The notes below the pieces were generated by a model. That model was not told the origin of the DNA. It saw only the letters and a program-made list of their open reading frames with translations, and did no database searches. From NCBI GenBank assembly GCA_016712275.1, contig JADJRI010000046.1, positions 1 through 39,052 of the forward strand: a stretch of DNA of 39,052 nucleotides, read 5' to 3'. Both the position numbers and the translations under genes were made by a program. Shown piece after piece: positions 38,578 to 39,052 of this stretch. Source of the stretch: Planctomycetota bacterium. GTDB taxonomy: Bacteria; Planctomycetota; Phycisphaerae; UBA1845; UTPLA1. How positions within the stretch are numbered: position 1 is the stretch's first letter; each line of letters starts with the position of its first letter.

Positions 38578-38779
38578 GCACCCCCCGTGCCATGGGACTC
38601 CGACTGCAAGCTCTATGCCCATTTGCTTCAGAGAAAATGCCCTCTCGTTGTTTCTACGTATGCTCACACACCTTACTTCTGATAACATGCATTATGTCAA
38701 CTCGCAAGCTGTTGATTGTATTGAGATTGTGGAGTGTTTTGTACGAGACCATACCAGATATGGGCGTTTTGCCTTGTCG

Positions 38780-39052
38780 TCAGTCGAATGGATTGGCACA
38801 ATCTGTCAACTCTTGTGGTTTGGGCGTGACATCGATGGTTCGGCGTTTTGCGTCTTGAAGGGCTTTATTGATGTCCACATACTCATGAGTGATGGTCTGC
38901 TTGTCGCCGAAGGTCGAGGCATGTAACTTACTGAGTAACCATTTCTCTGTATCGACATAGACTCGTAAATGCTTGGAATCTTGGAATGTTCCGAGATCTA
39001 TTCCGTTGACAATGATGTCTGGGAGCGCTTCGGCTCTGTTGAGAAAGCCTGT
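38780..39052 (-). CDS. terS: Terminase small subunit, C-terminal part (runs off the window)
   Basis: An open minus-strand frame without a start in the window ends at TGA 38782-38780 and gives 90 residues. It contains 'GFLNRAEALPDIIVNGID', 'SKHLRVYVDTEKWLLSKLHA' and 'STFGDKQTITHEYVDINKAL'. The pattern 'R...DT.KW.L.K......GDK....H' is the common C-terminal region of phage terminase small subunits, which bind the packaging site. It lies upstream of the large subunit. The start lies outside, so its N-terminal HTH is not visible. Confidence 0.75.
   Translation of the reverse strand, partial: TGFLNRAEALPDIIVNGIDLGTFQDSKHLRVYVDTEKWLLSKLHASTFGDKQTITHEYVDINKALQDAKRRTIDVTPKPQELTDCANPFD

Larger units (their letters stand above)
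38415..38779. other. 365-base gap between the terminase genes; AT-rich leader with heptamer repeats
   Basis: The first 35-40 bases upstream of terL are almost pure A/T in an otherwise GC-rich genome. At 38479-38499 the heptamer ACTTTTA occurs three times in tandem and then begins a fourth time (ACTTG). Farther on are GC-rich inverted segments near 38557-38592 (GGGCAC...GTGCC). A TTGACA at 38711-38716 (minus strand) lies in an imperfect dyad (TGACATAATGCATGTTATCA), but there is no good -10 at 16-18 bases, so I do not call it a promoter. No RNA gene is recognisable. Plus-strand frames here lack coding character. Confidence 0.7.

Noticed and set aside
38500..38600. Possible tRNA
   Set aside because: No T-loop consensus, acceptor pairing or CCA-like end could be aligned on either strand.
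38694..38716. TTGACA-based promoter upstream of terL
   Set aside because: No acceptable -10 element at 16-18 bases; only an imperfect dyad is present.
38576..38926. Plus-strand frames between the terminases
   Set aside because: Overlap the terS coding end, lack ribosome sites and show no coding character.

Overview
The window is most of the genome of a tailed, podovirus-like bacteriophage. T7-type head, connector, tail-tube and internal-core genes lie on the minus strand and a phage replication module lies on the plus strand. I see no cellular housekeeping genes, tRNA, CRISPR array or integrase. A lipoprotein that could be an outer-membrane spanin, and a protein with the PagL-type lipid A deacylase motif, point to a Gram-negative host; the host genus cannot be named from the sequence. 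The right edge cuts the terminase small-subunit gene, so the genome continues beyond the window.

Layout. 1-12.06 kb (plus strand): a tightly packed early/replication operon in which most genes overlap by 1-4 bases. It begins with small regulators, membrane peptides and a strange hexanucleotide-repeat locus (1.7-2.3 kb). Then come a RuvC-like resolvase, an SNF2-type helicase, a Cas4/DUF2800-type nuclease, a DUF2815 ssDNA-binding protein, a family A DNA polymerase, a primase-polymerase/SF3 helicase and an HNH nuclease. 12.0-16.6 kb (minus strand, end of the late operon): lysis candidates (holin-like, spanin-like), spike-base-like and receptor-region proteins, paralogous microproteins, an exported FN3-like protein and a DUF5675 protein. 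16.6-19.4 kb: two exported tail/spike-type genes, one a right-handed beta-helix, shattered by many frameshifts. 19.4-38.4 kb: exported small proteins, tail fibre, internal virion proteins, tail tubular proteins A and B, an intrinsic terminator, capsid genes with their own sigma70-like promoter and structured leader, scaffold, portal and large terminase. 38.4-39.05 kb: an AT-rich leader with heptamer repeats and the end of the small terminase gene.

Logic. The two transcription units converge at about 12.06 kb. The late unit runs terminase > portal > scaffold > capsid > tail tube > ejection proteins > fibre > exported receptor proteins > lysis. A minus-strand terminator sits between the capsid and tail-tube genes, the same place as T7 T-phi, and a promoter sits just before the major capsid gene; together they would decouple capsid expression from the rest. 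Three replication genes (helicase, polymerase, primase-helicase) and one small early gene each carry a single frameshift at a short homopolymer or pentamer run. Sequencing or assembly error is the simplest explanation, but repeat slippage or recoding is not excluded. No RNA polymerase gene and no recognisable endolysin were found in the window.
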